A stretch of DNA of 10,096 nucleotides from Gammaproteobacteria bacterium (GTDB taxonomy: Bacteria > Pseudomonadota > Gammaproteobacteria > Thiohalomonadales > Thiohalomonadaceae): the NCBI GenBank assembly GCA_015232955.1, contig JADFYS010000052.1, positions 1 to 10,096 of the forward strand, written 5' to 3'. This document shows, one piece after another, positions 1 through 7,175 of the stretch. The translations under genes were made by a program, and so were the position numbers. The notes below the pieces were generated by a model. The model was given only the letters and a program-made list of their open reading frames with translations, made no database searches and was not told the origin of the DNA. Each line of letters opens with the position of its first letter. Within the stretch, counting starts at the first letter, position 1.

Positions 1-123
1 GGTGCAGTGCAAGGCACAACGACGCGTAATAGTGGTTCTATTGCAAGGAGTTGTAACGCCGCAATGCGCCGCCACAAATGCGGCATTCGCGGTGTAGCGC
101 AGTTCACCCAAAAGGTGAAGCTG
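1..123. repeat. structured palindromic element, probable dispersed non-coding repeat (left end may be cut by window edge)
   Basis: Three consecutive stem-loops can be drawn. The first pairs 13-20 with 50-60 (GGC/GCC and ACAAC/GTTGT, with AAC 55-57 bulged) and contains an inner stem 26-32/38-44 with a five-base loop. The second pairs 59-65 with 85-92 (C88 bulged) and 68-72 with 80-84 around a seven-base loop. The third pairs 100-108 with 114-123 (G120 bulged) around the loop CAAAA. Both strands can be read without stops for some distance (+ frame 1 to 132; - frame from an ATG at 141 to the edge), but the peptides are rich in Cys, Arg and Thr and have no Shine-Dalgarno, so I read the stretch as a structural repeat, not a gene. 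Its dispersed nature is an inference from its form; only one copy is in the window. Confidence 0.5.
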
Positions 124-224
124 AAATATTGAGAGTTTCATTGCATGATCATCATGTGAATGGGTATGAATAGCGGTCAACTGCGGATTTTAGGTTTAAT
201 CCATCCTACAAAGCCTCTTTCCAT

Positions 225-254
225 TTGGCAACAAAAAGAGATTCATGATACCTT
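225..254 (+). promoter_or_regulatory. candidate sigma-70-type promoter for nadK-recN
   Basis: TTGGCA at 225-230 (5 of 6 to the -35 consensus) is separated by 18 bases from TACCTT at 249-254 (a poor -10). Transcription would start near 261, about 20 bases before the nadK start. The -10 match is weak, so this is only a candidate. A second weak pair, TTGCAT 141-146 and TATGAA 165-170, lies further upstream. Confidence 0.25.
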
Positions 255-271
255 GCCCCACTTTTTCCAGC

Positions 272-276
272 AGGGG
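272..276 (+). promoter_or_regulatory. ribosome binding site that fixes the nadK start
   Basis: AGGGG lies six bases before the ATG at 283. It supports that ATG over the in-frame ATG at 160, which would add 41 residues unlike the NAD kinase family. Confidence 0.6.
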
Positions 277-282
277 TTACTC

Positions 283-1155
283 ATGTCTCAGCCGTTTAAA
301 ACCATTGGCGTAGTCGGTAAATTTGCCGCCCCCACTGTCAGCAGTGCCCTCTGTCAGCTGGGTCGCTATCTGCGAACCAAAACGGTCACCGTCAAACTCG
401 ATGCCGAAACTGCAGCGGTTTGGCCCAACCACGGCTTTGATGTCGCCGACCATCATGAGATGGCCACGAGCTGTGATCTCATCATCGTCGTCGGTGGTGA
501 CGGCACCTTTCTCGGAGTCGCCCGCGCTCTGGGTGAGGTCAATGATGTCTCTCTTGTCGGCCTCAACCTTGGCCGGCTCGGCTTCCTCACCGATATCTCT
601 CCCGACAGGACTGAAGAGAAGCTGGATCAGATCCTGAAAGGCGCCTTCCTTGAGGAGGATCGGTTTATGCTTCACTGCACCGTATCACGCAAGGGGGAGG
701 TGATCAGCCGCTCCTGCGCCTTTAATGATGTTGTGGTCCATAAGCGCGATGTCGCACGGATGATCGAGCTGGACACCTTCATTGATGACACCTTTATCTC
801 TACCATTCACGCCGACGGTCTCATTACCGCGACACCTACCGGTTCTACCGCCTACGCCCTCTCTGGCGGGGGGCCGTTGATGGAGCCAGAGCTCAATGTC
901 GTCGTTCTTGTCCCGATCTGTCCGCACACCCTGAGCAACCGGCCGATTGTCGTCTGTGCCGATTCGGTTACCAAAATTGAGGTAAAAGGAAAAGAGAACG
1001 ACGAGGCGCAGATGAGCTGTGATGGTCAGGTGGGTCAGGCGCTGGTTCCGGGGGATATTATCACCATTAGCAAGCACCCCAGTGTTATTCGTCTCATCCA
1101 CCCCGCCGATCACAACCATTTCCACATCTTGCGGGCGAAGATGGGCTGGAGCTGA
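283..1155 (+). CDS. nadK: NAD kinase
   Basis: ATP- or polyphosphate-dependent NAD kinase, a cytoplasmic enzyme that phosphorylates NAD+ to NADP+ and is the only de novo source of NADP. The 290-residue product matches the usual bacterial length (about 290-300). Visible family motifs are GGDGT at residues 71-75, the NE/D motif as FND at 147-149, the TPTGSTAY signature at 184-191 followed by a glycine-rich turn, PHTLSNRP at 214-221 and SCDGQ at 245-249; it ends in GWS as many homologues do. The NE/D motif has Asp where E. coli has Glu, an accepted variant. The ATG at 283 was chosen because of the AGGGG before it and because the protein then begins at the usual first beta strand (KTIGVVGK). recN follows after 10 bases, so the two are probably co-transcribed. 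The identification is very secure. Confidence 0.97.
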   Translation: MSQPFKTIGVVGKFAAPTVSSALCQLGRYLRTKTVTVKLDAETAAVWPNHGFDVADHHEMATSCDLIIVVGGDGTFLGVARALGEVNDVSLVGLNLGRLGFLTDISPDRTEEKLDQILKGAFLEEDRFMLHCTVSRKGEVISRSCAFNDVVVHKRDVARMIELDTFIDDTFISTIHADGLITATPTGSTAYALSGGGPLMEPELNVVVLVPICPHTLSNRPIVVCADSVTKIEVKGKENDEAQMSCDGQVGQALVPGDIITISKHPSVIRLIHPADHNHFHILRAKMGWS

Positions 1156-1165
1156 GCACCCGATC

Positions 1166-2884
1166 ATGCTGATCTCACTTCAGATTCGAAATTACGCCAT
1201 TGTCGATGAGATTCACCTCGACTTTGAGCGGGGGATGACCGTCGTCAGCGGGGAGACCGGCGCCGGAAAATCGATCCTCCTTCACGCCCTCGGCCTCACC
1301 CTTGGCGATCGTGCCGAGAGCGGGGTCGTCTCCCCCGGGGCGAAACGGGCAGAGATTGTCACCACCTTTGACCTCAGCCACCGTCCCGAACTGCTGCAGT
1401 GGTTACAGGAGCTGGAACTCGATGCTGACGAGGAGTGCCTGATTCGACGCACCATCAGTGCTGAAGGGCGTTCTCAGGGCTATATCAACCACAATCCGGT
1501 ACCGCTACAGAAGCTAAAGATGTTGGGAGAGCGGTTGGTCGAACTCCACGGCCAGCACGCCCATCAGTCTCTTCTCTCACGCGAGGAGCAGCGAAAACTG
1601 CTGGATCACTATGCCGGTCTTGATGACGATGTCCACCACCTCGCTTCACTCTACCAACAGTGGCAGGATCACAACCGGGAGAAGCGTGAACTAATCACCC
1701 GAAGCCGGGAGCGGGAGGATCGGCGCGAGCTGCTCTCATTCCAGATCCAGGAGCTGGAGGAGCTGAACCTCCTTCCCGGTGAGCTGGAGGAGATCGAGCA
1801 GCAGCATCAAAAGCTGACCAATCTCTCCACCTTAATCGATGGCGTCGCCGAGATTCAACAACAGCTTGAAGGGGATGGCCTTGAGCAGGGGGCGCTGCTG
1901 CAGCGCCTGGACGCCGCCCAGCGTCAACTGCAACAGCTTGCCGCCATCGACCGCGAACTCGACGAGGCGTCACTGATGGCGGAGAGTGCTGCGATCCACC
2001 TGGGTGAACTCTCCTCTCTGCTGCGCCACTACCTCGACCGGGCCGAGGGCGATCCTCAGCGGTTAGAGCAGCTTGAGGATCGCCTCTCCCTAATCCACGA
2101 TCTCGCTCGCAAACACCATATTCAGCCGACTGAGCTGCAGCAGCGCCATGAGGAGATCCGTCAGGAGCTAGAGACACTCGTCGGCTCTGACAGCCGCCTG
2201 GTAGAGCTGGAGCAGGCGATCGCCACCCTCCGTTGTGCCTATGAGCGGGCTGCAGCCAAGATCAGCAAAAGGCGCCGCAGCGCAGCCCGGCAGCTGGAGA
2301 AGCGGGTAAGCGACAACATTCAGGCGCTCGGTATGGGGGATGGCGCGGTGAAGATTGAGTGCAAACCCCTTGAGAGCGGTGGAGATCCCCCTTCTCCTCA
2401 CGGTCTGGAGCAGATCACCTACACCGTAAGAACCAATCCCGGCCACCCCTTCAAACCGCTGAGCAAGATCGCATCGGGGGGAGAGCTGTCACGAATCAGC
2501 CTCGCAATCCAGGTTCTGGTTGCAGACAAGAGCGCTATCTCCACCATGATCTTCGATGAGGTGGATGTCGGTGTCGGAGGAAAAACGGCAGAGATGGTCG
2601 GTTTTCAACTCCACGCGCTCGGCGAACGGACGCAGGTGATCTGTATTACCCATCAACCTCAGGTGGCGGCACAGGGGGATCACCACCTCCATATCCGCAA
2701 AGAGTCGGGGAAGAGTGGGGTGAAGAGCGTTGTTTCACCGCTGGATGACGCCAGCCGCATCGAAGAGATCGCCCGTATGTCGGGAGGATCCACCATTACC
2801 GAACAGACCCGTTCCCATGCGCTGGAGATGGTGGCCCAGAGCCGACGCAAGCAGCTGACAAATCAAGTAGGGGAGACAAAATAG
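1166..2884 (+). CDS. recN: DNA repair protein RecN (SMC-like ATPase)
   Basis: RecN is a cytoplasmic SMC-like ATPase that acts on DNA double-strand breaks and helps RecA-mediated repair. The 572-residue product is slightly longer than E. coli RecN (553). An N-terminal ATPase half begins LISLQIRNYAIVD and carries Walker A GETGAGKS at residues 29-36. A long central part (about 150-360), rich in Glu, Gln, Leu and Arg, has the look of the antiparallel coiled coil. The C-terminal half carries the ABC signature SGGELSR at 437-443, Walker B ending in Asp464-Glu465, and a THQPQVAA switch region with His496. The ATG at 1166 gives the family's normal N-terminus; its Shine-Dalgarno is weak (GGAG at 1148-1151, 14 bases away), which suggests coupling to nadK translation. 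I see no LexA box of the E. coli type directly before it. The 3' end overlaps rsmJ on the other strand by 22 bases. Confidence 0.97.
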   Translation: MLISLQIRNYAIVDEIHLDFERGMTVVSGETGAGKSILLHALGLTLGDRAESGVVSPGAKRAEIVTTFDLSHRPELLQWLQELELDADEECLIRRTISAEGRSQGYINHNPVPLQKLKMLGERLVELHGQHAHQSLLSREEQRKLLDHYAGLDDDVHHLASLYQQWQDHNREKRELITRSREREDRRELLSFQIQELEELNLLPGELEEIEQQHQKLTNLSTLIDGVAEIQQQLEGDGLEQGALLQRLDAAQRQLQQLAAIDRELDEASLMAESAAIHLGELSSLLRHYLDRAEGDPQRLEQLEDRLSLIHDLARKHHIQPTELQQRHEEIRQELETLVGSDSRLVELEQAIATLRCAYERAAAKISKRRRSAARQLEKRVSDNIQALGMGDGAVKIECKPLESGGDPPSPHGLEQITYTVRTNPGHPFKPLSKIASGGELSRISLAIQVLVADKSAISTMIFDEVDVGVGGKTAEMVGFQLHALGERTQVICITHQPQVAAQGDHHLHIRKESGKSGVKSVVSPLDDASRIEEIARMSGGSTITEQTRSHALEMVAQSRRKQLTNQVGETK

Positions 2885-3681
2885 AGATCAAAGCGGTTCT
2901 TTTTGGTGGCGATCACCGCCGATGGCGTTTTTAGAGCCAATGGTGGTGCCCCTTTCGGGCGTTTGACCACTACCCGCTTCTGGGACCTCTCCAGCGCCAT
3001 CTGTAGCAGCTCCCCCTCTTCGGCCAGCGTCGGGGGGGGGATCAACTGCTGCAGTAGTGCCATCTCCTTTTTCACTCGGGCAGTTCCTCGCTTATGGGGG
3101 TACATCGGATCAAGATAGACCACCTGCGGGATCTCTTCTGGTGTCAGGGCGTGGAGATAGTCGATACTACTCCCGTAACAGAGGGAGAGCCGCCCAAGTA
3201 TTGCCGCCACTTCGCTATCCTCCTCTCCCCGTCGCAAACCGTCCACCAGCAGTGCCGCCACCACCGGATCTGCCTCAACCATCGCCACTTGACACCCCAG
3301 CGATGCCAAGACAAAGGCGTCTCGCCCCAACCCTGCGGTCGCATCCACCACCTTCGGCGGCGCCCCTGACCCTCGGCACCCCACCGCCCGGGCGAGTGGC
3401 TGTCCCTTTCCGCCGCCAAAAAGACGACGATGACCTACGGCGCCGCCGATAAAATCGACCATTAGGGTGAGACCACTCTCCATCTCCTCTAACCGGAGGG
3501 CTGAACGCTCCATTACCAGCCGATAGCGCCCGGATTCACTCTCCGCTTGCGCTCTGAGCCTCTGCTGCGCCAGCGCCTGCAGGGTTGCGTTCTCGTCGTG
3601 ACCGCAATCACTCGCTATTGGATACTGTTTGCTCTGCATGAAGGGGTAACTTTGACCGTAAATAGTGCTAAAGTAGCGCAT
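2863..3681 (-). CDS. rsmJ: 16S rRNA (guanine(1516)-N(2))-methyltransferase RsmJ
   Basis: S-adenosylmethionine-dependent methyltransferase that in E. coli (YhiQ) makes m2G1516 in 16S rRNA. The product is 272 residues from the first ATG, against about 250 in E. coli. Diagnostic motifs are VDFIGGAVGHRR (75-86), FGGGKGQ (88-94), the SAM-binding motif DATAGLGRDAFVLASLGC (113-130), the catalytic-type YLDPMYPHK (189-197) and KRVVVKRP (235-242). The start is uncertain: the ATG at 3681 lacks a Shine-Dalgarno, and an ATG at 3639 (residue 15) gives a length nearer the family. A possible promoter on this strand (TTTACT at 3698-3693, TACTTT at 3675-3670, 16-base spacer) would start transcription downstream of 3681, favouring 3639. 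The region from residue 15 to about 60 is poorly conserved. Residues 215-217 (Pro-Pro-Pro) are encoded by a nine-C run. It is convergent with recN and divergent from the aldolase fusion. Confidence 0.93.
   Translation of the reverse strand: MRYFSTIYGQSYPFMQSKQYPIASDCGHDENATLQALAQQRLRAQAESESGRYRLVMERSALRLEEMESGLTLMVDFIGGAVGHRRLFGGGKGQPLARAVGCRGSGAPPKVVDATAGLGRDAFVLASLGCQVAMVEADPVVAALLVDGLRRGEEDSEVAAILGRLSLCYGSSIDYLHALTPEEIPQVVYLDPMYPHKRGTARVKKEMALLQQLIPPPTLAEEGELLQMALERSQKRVVVKRPKGAPPLALKTPSAVIATKKNRFDLYFVSPT
3032..3040. repeat. nine-base G/C homopolymer inside rsmJ
   Basis: Nine G on the + strand, read as nine C by rsmJ, covering codons 215 and 216 and parts of 214 and 217. Slippage by one base would shift the frame and lose the last ~55 residues, including KRVVVKRP. 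Confidence 0.9.
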
Positions 3682-3708
3682 CCATGACCAGAGTAAAAGG
3701 AGAATTCA

Positions 3709-5700
3709 ATGGCAAGCAATCGCTGGAGTGAGAGTGAGGCGGCTAACTTAAACGGGGAGCTGGAGCTGCGCGTCTACAGCTCTCGCCTTCTAGGCAGCGA
3801 TCCCGATCTCGTTCTCCACGGTGGTGGCAACACTTCGGTCAAGATCAGCCAGCAGAATCTCTTTGGCGAGGAGGAGGAGGTGCTCTATGTCAAGGGTTCG
3901 GGCTGGGATCTCGCCACCATTGAAGCGGAGGGGTTTACCCCGATCCGTCTTCAGCCCCTGCTGCGCCTGGCACAGCTGGAGAGCCTCTCTGACCTTGAGA
4001 TGGTCAATCAGCTTAAAACGCTCCAGACCCGCGCTGCTGCCCCCACCGGATCGGTCGAGGCGATTCTCCACGCCGCACTCCCCTACCCCTATGTCGATCA
4101 CACCCACGCCGACGCGGTGGTCACCCTCTGCAACACCCCTCGCGGCAGGGAGTTCATTGAGGAGATCTATGGCGATAGAATGATCATTGTCCCCTATGTG
4201 ATGCCCGGCTTTGATCTCGCACGAAAGGTCGCCACCCTTTTTCAGGCTGAAGCCGATGCCGACACCATCGGTCTCATCCTGTTGCATCACGGTATCTTCA
4301 CCTTTGGCCAGAGCGCAAAAGAGTCCTACGACCGGATGATCACTGAGGTCAACCACGCCGAACAGTTTCTGCGTCAGCACGGGGCGTGGGATCTTCCCGA
4401 AGATAGGGTGGTTCACACCGGTTACGACTCCATTCACGACATCGCCCGCCTCCGCCAGCAGATCTCGACCCTGACATCCCAGCCGATGATTCTCCGTTGT
4501 GACACCTCACCCACGGCCCTCACTTTTAGTCAGCACCCCGATCTCGCCACGATCACAACCCAGGGGCCGGCGACCCCCGACCATGTGATCCGCACCAAGC
4601 GGCTGCCGATGTTGGGCTTTGACGCTGCCGCCCTCTCGGCCTACGCCTCGGCCTATCAGGACTATTTTGAACAGTGTCGCACTGAAGTAGATGGGGGTGA
4701 GTCACTGCAGATGCTCGATCCCGCCCCCCGGGTCATCCTCAACCGTCAGCTGGGGATGATCTGCGTTGGAAAGAGCGCCAGCGAAGCGGCCATCGTCACC
4801 GACATCTACCACCACACCCGGACGATCATCCAGCGTGCCGAGAAGTTAGGCGGCTGGCAAGCCCTCTCCCCACAGGAGATCTTTGAGGTAGAGTATTGGG
4901 AGTTAGAGCAGGCCAAGCTACGCCGCAGCGGTCACCAGCGCCCGCTGCAGGGGGAGATTGCATGGGTTTCAGGTGCCGCCTCTGGCATCGGCAGGGCGTG
5001 TGTTGAATCCCTTCTCGCACAGGGGGCTGCGGTGGTGGGTCTCGATATCTCCCCCATCATTCAGGGGCTGTTTGAACGAGACGATTTCCTCGGGATTCAG
5101 TGTGATATCACCGATCCCGATCAGCTCGCCACCGCTGTATCCAAGGCGGTTCTCGCCTTTGGTGGAGTCGATATGGTGATCCTGAACGCCGGCCTCTTTC
5201 CCGGTGGTACCCGTATTGCCGAGATGGATGACGCCCTCTGGCGCAAGGTGATGAGTGTCAATGTCGATGCCAACCTCACCCTGATGCGCGAATCTTATCC
5301 CCTGCTTGAACTCGCCCCTGCCGGTGGCAGGGTGGTGATCATCGGCTCGAAGAATGTCCCCGCCCCCGGTCCCGGTGCTGCCGCCTACTCCGCCTCCAAA
5401 GCGGCCCTGGTACAGCTCGCCCGGGTTGCCGCCCTTGAGTGGGCCGAGAGTGGAATTCGGGTCAACACCCTCCACCCCGATGCGGTATTCGATACCGGCC
5501 TCTGGACGCAAGAGGTGCTGGAGGCGCGCGCCAACCACTATGGTCTCTCTGTTGCCGACTATAAGGTGAGAAACCTGCTCAAACGGGAGATTCGCTCCCG
5601 CGATGTCGCCGAGCTGGCAACCGCACTCTGCACCCCCCTCTTTGCCGCCACCACCGGCGCCCAGATCCCGGTTGATGGCGGCAGTGAGCGGGTGATTTAG
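3709..5700 (+). CDS. bifunctional class II aldolase / short-chain dehydrogenase (RhaE/YuxG-like fusion)
   Basis: A 663-residue fusion. The N-terminal class II aldolase/adducin domain (about 15-225) shows HGGGNTS at 37-43, the zinc-ligand pair HTH at 131-133 and HHG at 193-195. A middle segment (about 230-410) contains no motif I can assign. The C-terminal SDR domain (about 414-663) shows SGAASGIG at 421-428, Asp446 after the second strand (favouring NAD+), NAG at 493-495, and the tetrad Asn518, Ser547, Tyr560, Lys564 (YSASK). Characterised proteins of this architecture cleave L-rhamnulose 1-phosphate to dihydroxyacetone phosphate and lactaldehyde and oxidise the aldehyde. Here no rhamnose kinase or isomerase is near; rmlA and rmlC follow instead, so the true substrate is open. 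The start is clear: AAGGAG at 3697-3702 lies six bases before the ATG. rmlA begins 43 bases after the stop. The fold assignment is secure, the substrate is not. Confidence 0.9.
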   Translation: MASNRWSESEAANLNGELELRVYSSRLLGSDPDLVLHGGGNTSVKISQQNLFGEEEEVLYVKGSGWDLATIEAEGFTPIRLQPLLRLAQLESLSDLEMVNQLKTLQTRAAAPTGSVEAILHAALPYPYVDHTHADAVVTLCNTPRGREFIEEIYGDRMIIVPYVMPGFDLARKVATLFQAEADADTIGLILLHHGIFTFGQSAKESYDRMITEVNHAEQFLRQHGAWDLPEDRVVHTGYDSIHDIARLRQQISTLTSQPMILRCDTSPTALTFSQHPDLATITTQGPATPDHVIRTKRLPMLGFDAAALSAYASAYQDYFEQCRTEVDGGESLQMLDPAPRVILNRQLGMICVGKSASEAAIVTDIYHHTRTIIQRAEKLGGWQALSPQEIFEVEYWELEQAKLRRSGHQRPLQGEIAWVSGAASGIGRACVESLLAQGAAVVGLDISPIIQGLFERDDFLGIQCDITDPDQLATAVSKAVLAFGGVDMVILNAGLFPGGTRIAEMDDALWRKVMSVNVDANLTLMRESYPLLELAPAGGRVVIIGSKNVPAPGPGAAAYSASKAALVQLARVAALEWAESGIRVNTLHPDAVFDTGLWTQEVLEARANHYGLSVADYKVRNLLKREIRSRDVAELATALCTPLFAATTGAQIPVDGGSERVI

Positions 5701-5743
5701 GACTACTATTTATTCACATAACGACTAAACACCGGAGAGTTTT

Positions 5744-6616
5744 ATGAAAGGTATCATTCTTGCCGGAGGCTCTGGCACCCGTCTCTATCCGCTCACTATC
5801 GCCGTCAGCAAGCAGCTGATGCCGGTGTACGACAAGCCGATGATCTACTACCCCCTCACCACCCTGATGCTTGCCGGTATCCGTGAGATCCTGATCATCA
5901 CCACACCCGAGGATCAGCCCCACTTTCAGAAACTCCTCGGCACTGGTGCGCAGTGGGGTTTAGAGATCAGTTACGCCGTGCAACCCTCTCCTGATGGGCT
6001 CGCCCAGGCGTTTATTATCGGCAAACCGTTTATCGGTTCCAGTTCGGTGAGCCTCATTCTTGGCGACAACATCTTCTATGGCCATGAACTGACCCGAATC
6101 CTCCGCCGCGCCGCAGCACGGGATGAGGGGGCCACCGTGTTTGGCTATAGTGTTCAAGATCCCTGGCGCTACGGTGTGGTGAGCTTTGATCGTAGCGGCA
6201 AGGCGATAAAACTGGAGGAGAAGCCGGAACAGCCGACCTCACACTACGCCGTGACCGGTCTCTACTTCTATGACAACCGGGTGGTGGAGTTGGCGCAGTC
6301 GCTTCAGCCCTCACCGCGGGGGGAGCTGGAGATCACCGATCTCAATCGGCTCTACCTCCAGCAGGAGACGCTTCAGGTGGAGCGGTTGGGGAGAGGGTTC
6401 GCCTGGTTTGATACCGGTACCCACGAATCACTCCTGCAGGCGGCCAACTATATTGAGGCGATAGAGACCCGCCAGGGCTTTATGATCTCCAGCCCGGAAG
6501 AGATCGCATATCGTAGTGGCTTCATTAACGCAGAACAGCTTGAACAGCTTGCGCAGCCCCTCTCTAAAAACAGCTATGGCCAGTATCTGCTCAAAATTTT
6601 AAAAGAGGAGTTTTAA
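5744..6616 (+). CDS. rmlA: glucose-1-phosphate thymidylyltransferase
   Basis: First enzyme of dTDP-L-rhamnose synthesis: joins dTTP and glucose 1-phosphate to give dTDP-glucose and pyrophosphate in the cytoplasm. The 290-residue protein has the standard length. It shows the nucleotide-binding start LAGGSGTRLYPLT (6-18) with Lys23 in SKQLMPVYDKPM, PSPDGLAQA at 81-89, the metal-site LGDNIFYG at 106-113, EEKP at 158-161, TGLYFYD at 171-177, and the downstream GELEITDLNR and WFDTGTHESLL motifs that mark RmlA rather than GalU or RmlA-like regulators. GGAGAG a few bases before the ATG serves as the ribosome binding site. The stop codon shares one base with the rmlC start (TAATG), implying translational coupling. 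It probably shares a transcript with the aldolase fusion 43 bases upstream, in which I see no terminator. Confidence 0.97.
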   Translation: MKGIILAGGSGTRLYPLTIAVSKQLMPVYDKPMIYYPLTTLMLAGIREILIITTPEDQPHFQKLLGTGAQWGLEISYAVQPSPDGLAQAFIIGKPFIGSSSVSLILGDNIFYGHELTRILRRAAARDEGATVFGYSVQDPWRYGVVSFDRSGKAIKLEEKPEQPTSHYAVTGLYFYDNRVVELAQSLQPSPRGELEITDLNRLYLQQETLQVERLGRGFAWFDTGTHESLLQAANYIEAIETRQGFMISSPEEIAYRSGFINAEQLEQLAQPLSKNSYGQYLLKILKEEF

Positions 6617-7164
6617 TGGAATTCAGACCACAGAGCATCCCCGAGGTTATTCTGATTACTCCGCAAGTATGGGGTGATCACCGCGGCTTTTTTATGGAGA
6701 CCTACCACCAGCAGAAGTTTGCAGAAGGGGGGATTGACGCCACCTTTGTTCAGGACAACCACAGCCGCTCGGGGCAGGGGATCCTGCGTGGACTCCACTA
6801 CCAGACCCAACAGACCCAGGGAAAGCTGGTTCGGGTGCTTGCGGGAGAGGTGTTTGATGTCGCAGTCGACATCCGCCGGAGTTCACCCACATTCAAACAG
6901 TGGGTCGGGGTCACCCTCTCGGCAGAGAACCGAGAGATGCTCTGGGTCCCCCCCGGCTTTGCCCACGGCTTTCTTGTCCTCTCCCCCGAGGCGGAGTTTG
7001 TCTATAAATGTACCGATCTCTACGCCCCCCAGTTCGAACAGTCGATCCTCTGGAACGACCCTGAGATCAATATTCAGTGGCCACTCTCCAAGGGTGAGTC
7101 ACCGATACTCTCTGCCAAGGATGAACAGGCGCTCCCCTTAAACCGGGCGCACCTCTTCCCTTAG
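6616..7164 (+). CDS. rmlC: dTDP-4-dehydrorhamnose 3,5-epimerase
   Basis: Third enzyme of dTDP-L-rhamnose synthesis; epimerises dTDP-4-keto-6-deoxyglucose at C3 and C5. It is a cupin-fold cytoplasmic protein of 182 residues, the usual length. Family landmarks are GDHRGFFMETY (20-30), FVQDNHSRS (44-52), LRGLHYQ (57-63) with His61 as catalytic base, GKLVRV (69-74), VAVDIRR (82-88), VPPGFAHGF (111-119), Tyr130 in EFVYKCTD as the likely acid, ILWND (144-148) and Asp169 near the C-terminus as partner of the histidine. The start codon overlaps the rmlA stop by one base, with GAGGAG of the rmlA 3' end as ribosome binding site. rmlB and rmlD, which complete the pathway, are not in the window. The gene ends 11 bases from the convergent corB, with no obvious terminator between. 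Confidence 0.97.
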   Translation: MEFRPQSIPEVILITPQVWGDHRGFFMETYHQQKFAEGGIDATFVQDNHSRSGQGILRGLHYQTQQTQGKLVRVLAGEVFDVAVDIRRSSPTFKQWVGVTLSAENREMLWVPPGFAHGFLVLSPEAEFVYKCTDLYAPQFEQSILWNDPEINIQWPLSKGESPILSAKDEQALPLNRAHLFP

Positions 7165-7175
7165 CCACTGCTCCA

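Noticed and set aside
1..100. Integron attC site
   Set aside because: The stem-loops were considered, but no proper RYYYAAC/GTTRRRY core pair flanks them and no integrase or cassette is present.
1..141. Small - strand gene starting at 141 and running off the left edge
   Set aside because: No Shine-Dalgarno, odd composition, and it coincides fully with the hairpin element; it is more likely a translated repeat.
247..268. Heat-shock (sigma-32) type -10 (CCCCACTT) before nadK
   Set aside because: No CTTGAA-like -35 at the right distance, and no grpE or dnaK neighbour.
160..282. N-terminal extension of nadK from an ATG at 160
   Set aside because: The extra 41 residues do not resemble NAD kinases, and the ATG at 283 has a good ribosome binding site and gives the normal length.
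4969..5538. 189-codon - strand open frame inside the aldolase fusion
   Set aside because: It is an antisense shadow of the well-supported SDR domain, caused by codon bias; no family resemblance.
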